41,618 bases of DNA from Oscillospiraceae bacterium (GTDB lineage Bacteria > Bacillota_A > Clostridia > Oscillospirales > Oscillospiraceae): NCBI GenBank assembly GCA_021771675.1, contig JAETOP010000020.1, positions 1 to 41,618 of the forward strand. Reading direction: 5' to 3'. The notes beneath the pieces were generated by a model that saw nothing but the letters and a program-made list of their open reading frames with translations, did no database searches and was not told the origin of the DNA. Positions 15,039 to 23,715 of the stretch are shown here, one piece after another. The translations under genes were made by a program, and so were the position numbers. How positions within the stretch are numbered: the stretch's first letter is position 1; every line of letters begins with the position of its first letter.

Positions 15039-17864
15039 ATGAAGATATCAAGCAAAGCTCCGCATGAATTAAGCGAAGAATACTATCAGTTTGTTGATGC
15101 TTTTACGCAGACGGACTTTGAGGACGAAAAAATCCTCGGAAAGTTTTATACTGACTCTGACATAGCGGCAAGCATGATGCGGGTGTTAAGTCAGTATTAT
15201 GTGTACGACACCTTTTCCTCGGAATTGCGCATTATCGATCCGTTTTGTGGAGATGGAAGGCTGATTATTTCTTTGCTTTCAGAATTACGAAAGTCTAAGA
15301 GAATATTATCTAAGCGTTTGCTAATTTCAATCTGGGACATTGATATAAACGCTGTGAATACAGCCAAATGTGAGATAGCACAGTTTTGTGAATCTGCTGG
15401 ATTGAAATACGAGCTTGATGCTCGTCAAGCAGATGCGTTTGTAGAATACTATGCTGTTCAAGGAAAATATGATATTTGCGTAACGAATCCTCCGTGGAGT
15501 CTTTTGAAACCTCAGAAACTCTTTAGCAAGAGTAACGGTGAAGAGGCTCTGGTGGGGTATCGCAATGCAATAGAGCAGTATGATTCCTACATGAAGGAAG
15601 CATTTACGATTTCGCAGCCTTCTTCAAAATTCGGCAAATGGGGAACAAATCTTGCACGATGTGGAACCGAGGTTGCCCTTAGATTAATAAAATCAAACGG
15701 TTTCTGCGGAATTGTTTCTCCTGCTTCTTTGCTCAATGACCAAGTTTCAAACAAACTTAGAAGTTGGATATTTGAAAACTACAAGGTCATAAATGTTTCT
15801 TATTACCCTGCTGAGTTAAAGCTCTATGGCAGTGCGGATATCTCCAGCATCACCATAGTGGTTAAAGGCGGAGAAACTGACCAAAGTCTTGGCGTAAGGA
15901 TTTATAGTGATAAAGATTCATACAAAGAAAAAAAGATAGAAAAAGCTGTTTTTGAATACATTAAGCGGACAGGGTTTTGTATTCCGCTAAAAACTGGAAT
16001 TGAGGCTATCCCCATAATGATGTATCTTGAACAGCTTCCTTCGACCGATGAATTCTGTGCCGCAACAGGATTGAGTTTCACACGCGAATTGGACGAAACA
16101 AGAGTAAAAGAAAAGCTGCTACCTACTGGTAAAATTGAATTTGCAAAAGGATATATGGTAGACAGGTATTCCTTCACGAGCGATCAGTTGTTCTTGAATG
16201 AAGAAATGGTAATTCCTCCGCCGAGTTCGTCCAAGAGTAAGGTCGTGTGGCGCGATGTGTCACGCGACTCTCAAGTGCGTCGAATCAAAGCCACATTGCT
16301 GCCACCTGGATTCATCTGCGGAAATTCTCTCGGCGTAGTTTACGGAGATGAAGCCGCAATTTTCAGCCTCAAAATGCTGCTTGCAATCATGAATTCGATG
16401 ATCTTTGAGTATCAGGCGAGGAGTATGCTGGTATCCAATCACGTGTCAGCAGGAATCGTGAAGCAGATTCGTGTTCCTCGACCGTCTGTTGATATGGACA
16501 TTATAGAATTAGTGGATAAGCAATTGGCAGGTGAAGACGTTGAAGACGCTATTGAATTGGCAGTCGCACATCTATACAACCTTTCAGCCGATGAATATGA
16601 AATCATTTTAGATTCGTTCAAGCTGGAGCAGGAAAAACGAACAAACATTGTTCGGCAGTATCGAGAAAAAAGTCAGGATGGAGAAAAGAAAACCATGATT
16701 TTCAATCACTACGCATCTTCGTTGAGTGAATTGGATATGCAAGTAATAAAGTGTGTTCCGCCAGGGGGGAATTGGAAGAATATTCCGGAGAGCGTACCGT
16801 CACAAAGGCTTGCTCAAATTAGAGAAAGCTACAAAGCAGGAAAAGGAAGCCGATCCACATATTACGGTAGGCTTCGCCCTGATATGCCTGCCTATACAAT
16901 CAATACCTATTTCAACCGTCCGGGTAATGGATGCCATATGCATTACGATCAAGACAGGACTATATCGCAAAGAGAAGCGGCACGTTTTCAGAGTTTCCCA
17001 GATTCGTTTGAGTTCATCGGATCACTTGGGGCGATAAACAATCAGATAGGAAATGCCGTGCCACCACTGCTTGCCTATCAGATTGCCAAGAATATCCCTT
17101 TCGAAGGACAGTTCGTTGATCTTTTCTGTGGTGCAGGAGGTCTTGCATTGGGCTTCATTTGGGCTGGTTGGACTCCGATAATTGGGAATGATATTGACAA
17201 CTACGCAGTAGAAACACACAAGCGAAATCTTGGCGGAGAAGCAATTGTCGGCGATATTAATAGTCAAGAGGTTCATGATGCAATTGTGGATGCCGCGGTA
17301 GCCGCGAAGAAAGCAAATCCAAACCTTCCTCTATTTGTTCTTGGGGGACCACCTTGTCAGGGATTCTCGACCGCGAATACACGGCGAGGCGCTGAAGATA
17401 TGCGCAACTGGTTATTTAAGTCCTATGCCAGCATAGTCAAGGCCATCAAGCCGGACGGCTTTGTTTTTGAGAATGTTCGTGGAATTCTCAATTTGGATAA
17501 GGGACAATTCTTTGAGATGATAAAAGCTGAGTTAAAAGAATGTGTTGCAGAAATCAAAGTAAACCAGGTTAGCGCAGCCAACTTCGGAGTTCCGCAACGG
17601 AGAGATCGTGTAATAATCATTGGCGGGGATGCTGATCTTGTTCAAGGCTTTAGCATGAAGGAGATATCATGCGTTCCCAAGGATGGACAATTATCGCTTC
17701 TCCCATCTGTTATAGGTGTCGAAGATGCAATTGGCGATTTGCCGCCGCTTCAACCGGGAGAAGATGGAAGCCAATACAATTATCGTTTTCCTGCTGCAAA
17801 TCTTTATCAAAAATTTATGCGCGGAGAAATAACTGCAGGCGAATACCTTGACAGCTATCTCTGA
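15039..17864 (+). CDS. Bifunctional DNA methyltransferase: N6-adenine domain fused to circularly permuted C5-cytosine domain
   Basis: 941-residue modification enzyme of the restriction system. The N-terminal half is an N6-adenine methyltransferase: SAM motif DPFCGDGR (about 67-74) and catalytic NPPW (150-153). The C-terminal half is a C5-cytosine methyltransferase with reordered motifs. Late motifs come first (PAYTINTYF, RTISQREAARFQSFPDSF, QIGNAVPP at about 617-676). Then motif I FVDLFCGAGG (692-701), motif IV GGPPCQGFS with nucleophile C773, motif VI ENV (811-813) and motif VIII VPQRRDR (about 851-857). The target-recognition region is split between the two ends of this half. Fused m6A-m5C enzymes are known for type IIS systems such as Esp3I, where each strand of an asymmetric site is modified on a different base. 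It converges on the endonuclease gene and shares a terminator with it. Confidence 0.9.
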   Translation: MKISSKAPHELSEEYYQFVDAFTQTDFEDEKILGKFYTDSDIAASMMRVLSQYYVYDTFSSELRIIDPFCGDGRLIISLLSELRKSKRILSKRLLISIWDIDINAVNTAKCEIAQFCESAGLKYELDARQADAFVEYYAVQGKYDICVTNPPWSLLKPQKLFSKSNGEEALVGYRNAIEQYDSYMKEAFTISQPSSKFGKWGTNLARCGTEVALRLIKSNGFCGIVSPASLLNDQVSNKLRSWIFENYKVINVSYYPAELKLYGSADISSITIVVKGGETDQSLGVRIYSDKDSYKEKKIEKAVFEYIKRTGFCIPLKTGIEAIPIMMYLEQLPSTDEFCAATGLSFTRELDETRVKEKLLPTGKIEFAKGYMVDRYSFTSDQLFLNEEMVIPPPSSSKSKVVWRDVSRDSQVRRIKATLLPPGFICGNSLGVVYGDEAAIFSLKMLLAIMNSMIFEYQARSMLVSNHVSAGIVKQIRVPRPSVDMDIIELVDKQLAGEDVEDAIELAVAHLYNLSADEYEIILDSFKLEQEKRTNIVRQYREKSQDGEKKTMIFNHYASSLSELDMQVIKCVPPGGNWKNIPESVPSQRLAQIRESYKAGKGSRSTYYGRLRPDMPAYTINTYFNRPGNGCHMHYDQDRTISQREAARFQSFPDSFEFIGSLGAINNQIGNAVPPLLAYQIAKNIPFEGQFVDLFCGAGGLALGFIWAGWTPIIGNDIDNYAVETHKRNLGGEAIVGDINSQEVHDAIVDAAVAAKKANPNLPLFVLGGPPCQGFSTANTRRGAEDMRNWLFKSYASIVKAIKPDGFVFENVRGILNLDKGQFFEMIKAELKECVAEIKVNQVSAANFGVPQRRDRVIIIGGDADLVQGFSMKEISCVPKDGQLSLLPSVIGVEDAIGDLPPLQPGEDGSQYNYRFPAANLYQKFMRGEITAGEYLDSYL

Positions 17865-17867
17865 TAA

Positions 17868-17908
17868 AATAAGCCGACCACCTACGGAACAACAGATGGT
17901 CGGCTATT
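17868..17908. terminator. Bidirectional terminator between methyltransferase and endonuclease genes
   Basis: AGCCGACCA (17872-17880) / TGGTCGGCT (17897-17905), flanked by AAAAT on the left and ATTTTTTATT on the right, so U-runs follow in both directions. Confidence 0.85.
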
Positions 17909-17910
17909 TT

Positions 17911-19569
17911 TTATTCGTCAGCAGTTTCTCTTGAATATCGAGGATCATCCCAATTGTAGGATAGTTCTTGAGCGACTAACTCCATAATCTGTTTGAGCAG
18001 TTCCTTAACATCAATAAATTCTTGTGTGCGCTTAAGTGCGGTATAATCTACAGAAGATAAAAACGCCTCGATTTCTGCATCAATGCGCTCTTCATCGGAA
18101 AGCGCTGCAATAAGAGAGGCATTCAGCTTTTTCATGTTGCTGTTGATATTAGACAGAATGATGAACGCCTGCTTTTTCAGAGCCTCAATCTTTGCATTAG
18201 TGTATGTGTAACCATTGCGGTTTTCCTTCTTTGCATACTCGGAAAGCGAAGAAAAAGCGACTCGTATTTTTCTTGTTTTCTGAATATTGACATATCTCAA
18301 GGTGCTTGCTTTCTGCGAAAAATCCACAGTTACAATCTGGTGACTGATTTTTGTCGTTCCAGGAATGATGTCATAGTCATAGTCGGCATACTCCAAATTG
18401 AGGAGTGTAAAGAGAAAAAGGAATTCATTTCTGTCGATAAAATCAGCCAAAAGCATCATCGCAACATTGCGATTATCGCGCATTACACGGCTGAGTCTTA
18501 GGGCGGATTCCTTGTCAGTTACCTTACCTTTGCACTTTTGCCAAATTGGGTCTGCGTACCAGGTTGCAACAGTTTCTCCGCCTTTTTCAACCTCAATCAG
18601 ATGGAGAACATCCGTATAATACATTCTGTTATTCTTTGCACTGTTACACGGCCTACAAAGAAACTGAAACTCTGGTCTATGACAGAAGCCAAGTGATATC
18701 GGACCGATATGATCTGCACTGCATGGGCGAGGATGGTGTCCACCGTTTTCTTCGTTGGCGCAATGCTCTTTTTTCATGCTGGGATTAGAGTTTATAAAGC
18801 CCATCAGCTTGTTGGCTGTGATCCAGTTGCCGTCACTCCAGTTTTCAAAAGCTCTTCTGTCGGTAGAATATGATGCGAGATTTTCCTTTGATCGGCCTTT
18901 GTCTGCGGTAGAGCGACAGCAACGGTTAAATGTATGGAAACCGTCAAGTCGATCAGGAGCATTGGACATCGCACCAGGACTAAGCATACTTGGTTCTTTG
19001 GGTATGTAGCTTTGTTCTATCCAGGATGTCCATAAAGACAGATCGTGCGGCAAGTTCGGAATCTCTTTAGTCTGAGTGCATTTTAGCAATCCCGGCAAGG
19101 AATCATATGCGACATCGCCATATGTATCAACGAATGATGTAACAAAATCTAAAATGTGAGTAGTTTCTTCCATCTCCACGGAACCATCATAAAAGGATAA
19201 TTTTTGTACCCTTTTCATAAAATTGGATGACAAATAGCAATAACGGATGTCCATAACACGTCCGCAGACTTTGCACGGATGCTGTTTTGTTGGATGGATG
19301 GTTTTTGCCACCTTACTAATCCATTTATCTTCATCGGTGCTGATGCCGATTTCCTTAGCTTTTTCTACCCACCATTGATACCGTTTGTCGTGTGAAAACT
19401 GAAAGATGCCAGAGCCTCTGTTTGATGGCGCTTCCCATTGAATTGTACCATCATCATGACGTAAATCTGGCATACCTGCATATGCAGGATGAGTCACAAT
19501 TTCTTCTTCGTATTGTAGAAAGGCTTCGTTAGCCTCATAATTTGTTTTCTTATTTCCTTTCGTAGCCAT
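17911..19569 (-). CDS. HNH restriction endonuclease, Alw26I/Eco31I/Esp3I-like type IIS
   Basis: 552-residue endonuclease predicted to cut unmodified DNA beside an asymmetric site. A ThiF-free, single-domain HNH region is visible: D286-H287 in CSADHIGPISLG, then C305-x2-C308 and N309 in FLCRPCNSAKNN, the beta-beta-alpha metal fold. A second zinc-like pair C99/C102 lies in HPCKVCGRV. The N-terminal THPAYAGMPD and KTIHPTKQHPC stretches, the overall length of about 550 and the HNH core fit the Alw26I/Eco31I/Esp3I family, whose known members share GTCTC in their sites; this assignment is from memory of the family. The start at 19569 follows AGGAGG that overlaps the preceding stop. It is the last gene of the six-gene operon, 14 nt after the glycosylase. 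Confidence 0.82.
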   Translation of the reverse strand: MATKGNKKTNYEANEAFLQYEEEIVTHPAYAGMPDLRHDDGTIQWEAPSNRGSGIFQFSHDKRYQWWVEKAKEIGISTDEDKWISKVAKTIHPTKQHPCKVCGRVMDIRYCYLSSNFMKRVQKLSFYDGSVEMEETTHILDFVTSFVDTYGDVAYDSLPGLLKCTQTKEIPNLPHDLSLWTSWIEQSYIPKEPSMLSPGAMSNAPDRLDGFHTFNRCCRSTADKGRSKENLASYSTDRRAFENWSDGNWITANKLMGFINSNPSMKKEHCANEENGGHHPRPCSADHIGPISLGFCHRPEFQFLCRPCNSAKNNRMYYTDVLHLIEVEKGGETVATWYADPIWQKCKGKVTDKESALRLSRVMRDNRNVAMMLLADFIDRNEFLFLFTLLNLEYADYDYDIIPGTTKISHQIVTVDFSQKASTLRYVNIQKTRKIRVAFSSLSEYAKKENRNGYTYTNAKIEALKKQAFIILSNINSNMKKLNASLIAALSDEERIDAEIEAFLSSVDYTALKRTQEFIDVKELLKQIMELVAQELSYNWDDPRYSRETADE

Positions 19570-19583
19570 ATATGAGTAACCTC

Positions 19584-20234
19584 CTATTTGAACAAGTGAA
19601 ATTCCTTTTTTATTAATCCGGCATCCAATGCTCGATAGAAAAAGCGGGAAGCAATGGATGAGTAAGGCTTCCACTTTCGGCATTTTTTGCTAACAGCTTT
19701 CTCGCTACAATCGTCCGTTTTATATACCCAACGATATGTTTGTAGAAAAGCGCCATCCTCAACGGGAAGAACATCTGGACGGTTTAAGACAAATATTAAA
19801 AACATTTTTGCTGTCCAATTGCCTATGCCATGAAGTTTGGTAAGAGCGCATATAACCTCTTCATCAGACAGCGTATCCATTTTGTCGAAATCTAAATCTC
19901 CACAAAGTACCGCTTCAGTAACGCTGCGTATACATCTAACCTTTGAAGAAGATGTTCCCGTCCCACGAATCTCATCATCGTTAAGTGCGGCTATTCGTTC
20001 TGGCGTGACCATTCCATCACATAGGTCTTCTAAACGACCATAGATTTTTTGCCCTGCTTTTACGGATAGCATCTGTTCGATGATTTCATGAATAAGAAAA
20101 GAGTATGTATCTTCTTCATGAGGAACATGGCTGATGGGACCAACCATACTAATGACCTTTGCCAGACGTTTATCCTTACTGCACAGATACTGAACCGACG
20201 GGGTATTCATATCGAGTGTAACCACGTTCGGCAC
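19584..20234 (-). CDS. AlkA-like HhH-GPD DNA glycosylase
   Basis: 216-residue base-excision glycosylase of the helix-hairpin-helix superfamily. The HhH motif is LHGIGNWTAKM (about 134-144), followed by NRPDVLPVEDGAFL, where D160 is the likely catalytic Asp. There are no clustered C-terminal cysteines, so no [4Fe-4S] cluster as in Nth/MutY, and the layout is AlkA-like (3-methyladenine glycosylase II), though shorter than E. coli AlkA. It lies inside the restriction operon: 15 nt after the XRE gene and 14 nt before the endonuclease. It might repair lesions caused by the methyltransferase, such as T:G mismatches from deaminated 5mC, by analogy to Vsr. Substrate unknown. Confidence 0.85.
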   Translation of the reverse strand: MPNVVTLDMNTPSVQYLCSKDKRLAKVISMVGPISHVPHEEDTYSFLIHEIIEQMLSVKAGQKIYGRLEDLCDGMVTPERIAALNDDEIRGTGTSSSKVRCIRSVTEAVLCGDLDFDKMDTLSDEEVICALTKLHGIGNWTAKMFLIFVLNRPDVLPVEDGAFLQTYRWVYKTDDCSEKAVSKKCRKWKPYSSIASRFFYRALDAGLIKKEFHLFK

Positions 20235-20249
20235 GAAATCACCTCCTCG

Positions 20250-20453
20250 TTACTCCTTTACCGTCTCCATAATGTCCTCCAAGGTGCAGTTCATAGCCAC
20301 GCAGATTTTCAGAAGTACGTCTGTGGTGATATTTGCCCCTTTGCTTAGCTTGGCAATAGAAGCGGAACTTACACCGCTTTTTTCGGCAAGATCGTGTTTG
20401 TTCATGTTCTTGTCTATCAGCATTTTCCATAACTTATTGTAACTTATACGCAT
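20250..20453 (-). CDS. XRE-family regulator, probable controller protein
   Basis: 67-residue single-domain Cro/CI-type HTH: MRISYNKLWKMLIDKNMNK, then the HTH DLAEKSGVSSASIAKLSKG, ending with LLKICVAMNCTLEDIME. This subtype is common as a stand-alone regulator. GGAGG lies 6 nt before ATG 20453; the longer frame to 20519 overlaps the upstream gene. Its position before the glycosylase and endonuclease genes fits a controller (C) protein that times endonuclease expression, but it could equally control the upstream ABC-3C genes. Phased repeats at 14729-14758 and 23751-23785 are candidate sites. Confidence 0.85.
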   Translation of the reverse strand: MRISYNKLWKMLIDKNMNKHDLAEKSGVSSASIAKLSKGANITTDVLLKICVAMNCTLEDIMETVKE

Positions 20454-20490
20454 ATTTTGCCTCCTGCTTTTGCGTGTGGACAATCGAGGA

Positions 20491-22332
20491 TTAACGATCC
20501 TCTGGATTGTAAACTTCATTCAAAAAGCCATATCGGCCTTCTTGCCTGTTCCTGGAAAACTGAATAACATGAACACCGTCTTTCTCACTTTCACTAGGAA
20601 CAAAAGGCATACGCTTTGACTGCTCAACAATGATGACCTGTCGCTCACGGGCATGAGCGATAAGATATTCCACAAAATTCTGCTTAATAGTTTCGCTTTG
20701 TGCCTTATGCTCCGCCTCAGATAACTGCGTCAACGATGAATCTACAGCGTAGAAGCCAGGAGCCGGACGGTCGAGATCGATAAGATATGCACTCATCGCA
20801 AGCGTGGTAATCGTATTCAATATCCCGCAGAAACCGCCACCCATTGAAACAGACTTTTTGAAGCCACCGATTTCAATATCGAAATTTTCCATGTTAAGTC
20901 TGGCGGTTGCCGCACCGCCAACTTTCGATGCAGTTAAAATATCTCGCAACTTTTCTTCAAAACCATGAATAATATCATACCCGTAATCTTCGAAAATGCT
21001 ATGTTTTTGCGAATCGGAGATTTCTTCGGTTTCTTTACTGAACAAATCGCCTCTATATTGTATTTCATCCTGGCGAATAACTTCCAATTCGCTTGAGATT
21101 TGTATCAGTTTGAGTTGCTGTTCAAGTTCTTTCTCAAATGCTGCTAACCGCGGCTGCAGCTGATTGGAAATAAGCACATCTATCGCATCTCGTTTTTCTT
21201 CCAACGCATGAATTGTTGTCATAATAGTTTCTTGTTGATGCGCTACACTGCGTTGAGCATCGCCTAGTTCAGATAAATGTCGCTTGATTTTTTCGAGTTC
21301 AGCTGCAGATGCATCAATAAAAGACGTGTCTTGCACACGCTCTGTTTCTTCGCCGCAAATAGGGCACCTGATTTTTCTTGGTACGGAAGAGGTATGTGCC
21401 GCCCCCTCGACAATGAAGCCGATTCGTCGGATATCAGATTGATACTGCTGACGTAACACGGCAAAATTGTGCCCTACGGTTCTGGATTCAGAGAGTTTTC
21501 CATTCCACTCGTATATTTGTGACATGATTTGTTGGCTCTCTTGGGTAGCTGCATCCAATTTCGCTTGTATTTCAGCGATTTCTCTTCGTACACGGTTAAC
21601 GCTTGTGCGGGGATCTGTAACGTTTGCGGAGGAAAGCATATCCTCGAGCTTTTCCCGTCTAGCGCATAGGCTGTTTATCCTCTCTTGAATATAGCTGACG
21701 AGAGCTTTTTTCTTTGCCTCACTTATTTTGGGATCCTCAGTAGCTTCAAGATTATTGGCATCCTGGCCGGTCAATAGATACAGCAAAACAGCCGCCGATG
21801 CTGTAGAACCTATGCTTCCAGGAGACAACAAAGAGGAACTTTCCCTAGCAACATCGCCCTGGCGGATAAAGAACAAGTGAAGCATACTTCTCCACGTTAG
21901 TTCCTGAGTTTTAGATCCTTTCTCTGCTGAACGCACGAGATGCTGCTCGTCAATGCCAAGCAGATGGAGATAGACGGCATTAATATTCTTTTTCGCATTG
22001 TGGCTTACACTGTAGGAGCCGTGATCGACATCCGGGGCTGTGCCGCTAACAGTAATTTTCGAATCCCCGATTTTGCGTTCCAGAATAACCGTTCCTTTAC
22101 CTGTTATCAAATGGAGAGCGATACACTCATATCCGTAGTTATTATCTACGATTTTAGAAGGTCGATTTTTTCTTGGGGTAAAACCGAACACATAATCTAT
22201 GCAATCCATAATAAGGCTCTTTCCTGTGTTGGAAGGTCCTAGAATGAAATTCAAGCCCGGTTTAAAGTCAATGACGGTTGTTTTGTGTCCTCCACCGGAC
22301 ACGACGAGTTTTTCAATATAAAATCTATTCAT
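20491..22332 (-). CDS. SMC/Rad50-like ATPase, ABC component of an ABC-3C system
   Basis: 613-residue ATPase. Walker A is GPSNTGKS (32-39). A coiled-coil middle (about 200-430) is broken by CPICGEE (C323/C326), like the Rad50 zinc hook. The C-terminal half has a signature-like SMGGGFCGI and a Walker B candidate GFYAVDSS (D531) with Ser in place of the usual Glu. It overlaps the middle-component gene by 8 nt. Together with the two upstream genes it matches the ABC-three-component (ABC-3C) arrangement described for prokaryotic conflict systems: an ABC ATPase senses an invader and licenses an effector. A similar Walker B is, to my recollection, seen in DUF3732-type ATPases. Confidence 0.85.
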   Translation of the reverse strand: MNRFYIEKLVVSGGGHKTTVIDFKPGLNFILGPSNTGKSLIMDCIDYVFGFTPRKNRPSKIVDNNYGYECIALHLITGKGTVILERKIGDSKITVSGTAPDVDHGSYSVSHNAKKNINAVYLHLLGIDEQHLVRSAEKGSKTQELTWRSMLHLFFIRQGDVARESSSLLSPGSIGSTASAAVLLYLLTGQDANNLEATEDPKISEAKKKALVSYIQERINSLCARREKLEDMLSSANVTDPRTSVNRVRREIAEIQAKLDAATQESQQIMSQIYEWNGKLSESRTVGHNFAVLRQQYQSDIRRIGFIVEGAAHTSSVPRKIRCPICGEETERVQDTSFIDASAAELEKIKRHLSELGDAQRSVAHQQETIMTTIHALEEKRDAIDVLISNQLQPRLAAFEKELEQQLKLIQISSELEVIRQDEIQYRGDLFSKETEEISDSQKHSIFEDYGYDIIHGFEEKLRDILTASKVGGAATARLNMENFDIEIGGFKKSVSMGGGFCGILNTITTLAMSAYLIDLDRPAPGFYAVDSSLTQLSEAEHKAQSETIKQNFVEYLIAHARERQVIIVEQSKRMPFVPSESEKDGVHVIQFSRNRQEGRYGFLNEVYNPEDR

Positions 22333-22786
22333 GCCCGATCTCCTTTAACGATTGTACTGTAACTCTATTAATTTCTTGAAGCATCAGTTCGACGTTTGCA
22401 CGGTCATATCTGCTTATCACAGACTGAATCGCGATTCTGTATTCTTCGGCGTAATCGCTGGTCAGCTTTCTGCAGATATTCTTCCCAGCCTCTGTAATAG
22501 AAAATCTGTAACCTGTTGAAGTGGAGTGAAGCCGGATATTCCCATCCAGCAGAAGGCCTTTCAGCGCTGAAGATACTATGTACTTTCTGGCTGGGTATTC
22601 GCTGAATCTGTAATTGCTGTATCCGTGAAGATTTTCATCCAACAAACCAAAATCAGCTGCATAGACAGAAATAAAATCAACGGCTCCAATTTGTTGCTCA
22701 TCAAAGGAGGAGCCTTGCAATTCGTTTAACATCAGAAGGATACGAAGAGAGATTTCAAATGTAGAGCCAAGGGTTGAAATATTCAT
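22325..22786 (-). CDS. ABC-three-component system middle component
   Basis: 153-residue protein resembling the MC2-type middle component of ABC-3C systems: TFEISLRILLMLNEL at the N-terminus, VDFISVYAADFGLLDENLHG, then a winged-helix part (GYRFSITEAGKNICRKL). It is predicted to bridge the ATPase and the third component. The start at 22786 forms an ATGA overlap with the stop of the upstream gene and has AAGGAGG about 13 nt upstream; the frame extends to an ATG at 22810 that lacks its own RBS. Its end overlaps the ATPase start, so all three are translationally coupled. Confidence 0.8.
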   Translation of the reverse strand: MNISTLGSTFEISLRILLMLNELQGSSFDEQQIGAVDFISVYAADFGLLDENLHGYSNYRFSEYPARKYIVSSALKGLLLDGNIRLHSTSTGYRFSITEAGKNICRKLTSDYAEEYRIAIQSVISRYDRANVELMLQEINRVTVQSLKEIGHE

Positions 22787-23715
22787 TGCTTCTTTCTCCT
22801 CCTTACCCATGTCAGTTTGTCATCATTTACGAGGTGATGACATACACCCTTTTTAATTTTTCCGCTTATCCAGTATGGAGATGTGCTTAGTAAGTAATTT
22901 GTTACCGGAGTCACGACTGCTTGCTCCATTACAGCCAGCATATGTTCAAAGCCGTTCGGATGGGTTCGTTTCGCAGTATCCTTTACTCCGACGAATGTTT
23001 CGTCCTTCAACACATCAAATTGATTAGCCAGGCCGCCACTACCCAATTCCATCACACCGCGTCGTATAGTTTCAGCAGCATAAAAGTCAACACGGCGATC
23101 ATCAAGGTCCTCGGCATAATCCGGAAAACTAGATAGGTCCTTCCCTGAAAAAGAGTCCATGTCTTCGGCATCTCCATATGCCAAATATAGTTCGCTAATA
23201 TACTTTTGCTCATCTTCAGTCGCTACTGCAGGAACTGGCACATTAGCCGGTCTGGGTAGCGACTTTATTTTTTTCTGTATTTCATCAATCAGCTCTAAAT
23301 CTATTTCTGATTCTTTTGCGATCTGTGGCATGGAAGAACCATTGATGATATCCAGCAGGATGTTCTCTAACAGCTTGGCACAGGCAGTTGAAGGGTCATC
23401 ATCTGCAGTATCATGCTTGGCCAGCCAATCCACAACATTGTCATAGGAGTCAGAGTCATCCATCCGATCCCATATCCATTTTGAAAATTTATCCAGATCA
23501 CGGTAGTCATAAAGGTACTGCGCATCTTTTTGCTGTATAGGGCGACTCCCCTTTATGTAGCGATATTTTGTATCAGGCTGTCGCTTTAACATTTGGCAGG
23601 AGTCCATTGCGGCATCTTTTACAAAATTCCCGACAAGCTCTGTAAAGTAGTCGTGCTCCGATTTTCCAAACGAAATAAACGGGGAAAGGCCTAAAGCATA
23701 CTCGGAAAATGTCAT
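22783..23715 (-). CDS. Third component (probable effector/interaction subunit) of the ABC-3C system
   Basis: 310-residue first gene of the operon. No enzymatic motif is recognised. Residues about 1-130 are helical and acidic (many Asp/Tyr). A middle linker has PRPANVPVPAV. The C-terminal part (about 200-310) contains DDRRVDFYAAETIRRGVMEL and GVKDTAKRTHPNGFEHML, which resembles the conserved C-terminal region used in ABC-3C third components to bind the middle component. The effector activity would lie in the N-terminal part, and I cannot name it. The RBS is AGGAGG upstream of ATG 23715. The leader is about 145 nt long. Confidence 0.65.
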   Translation of the reverse strand: MTFSEYALGLSPFISFGKSEHDYFTELVGNFVKDAAMDSCQMLKRQPDTKYRYIKGSRPIQQKDAQYLYDYRDLDKFSKWIWDRMDDSDSYDNVVDWLAKHDTADDDPSTACAKLLENILLDIINGSSMPQIAKESEIDLELIDEIQKKIKSLPRPANVPVPAVATEDEQKYISELYLAYGDAEDMDSFSGKDLSSFPDYAEDLDDRRVDFYAAETIRRGVMELGSGGLANQFDVLKDETFVGVKDTAKRTHPNGFEHMLAVMEQAVVTPVTNYLLSTSPYWISGKIKKGVCHHLVNDDKLTWVRRRKKQ

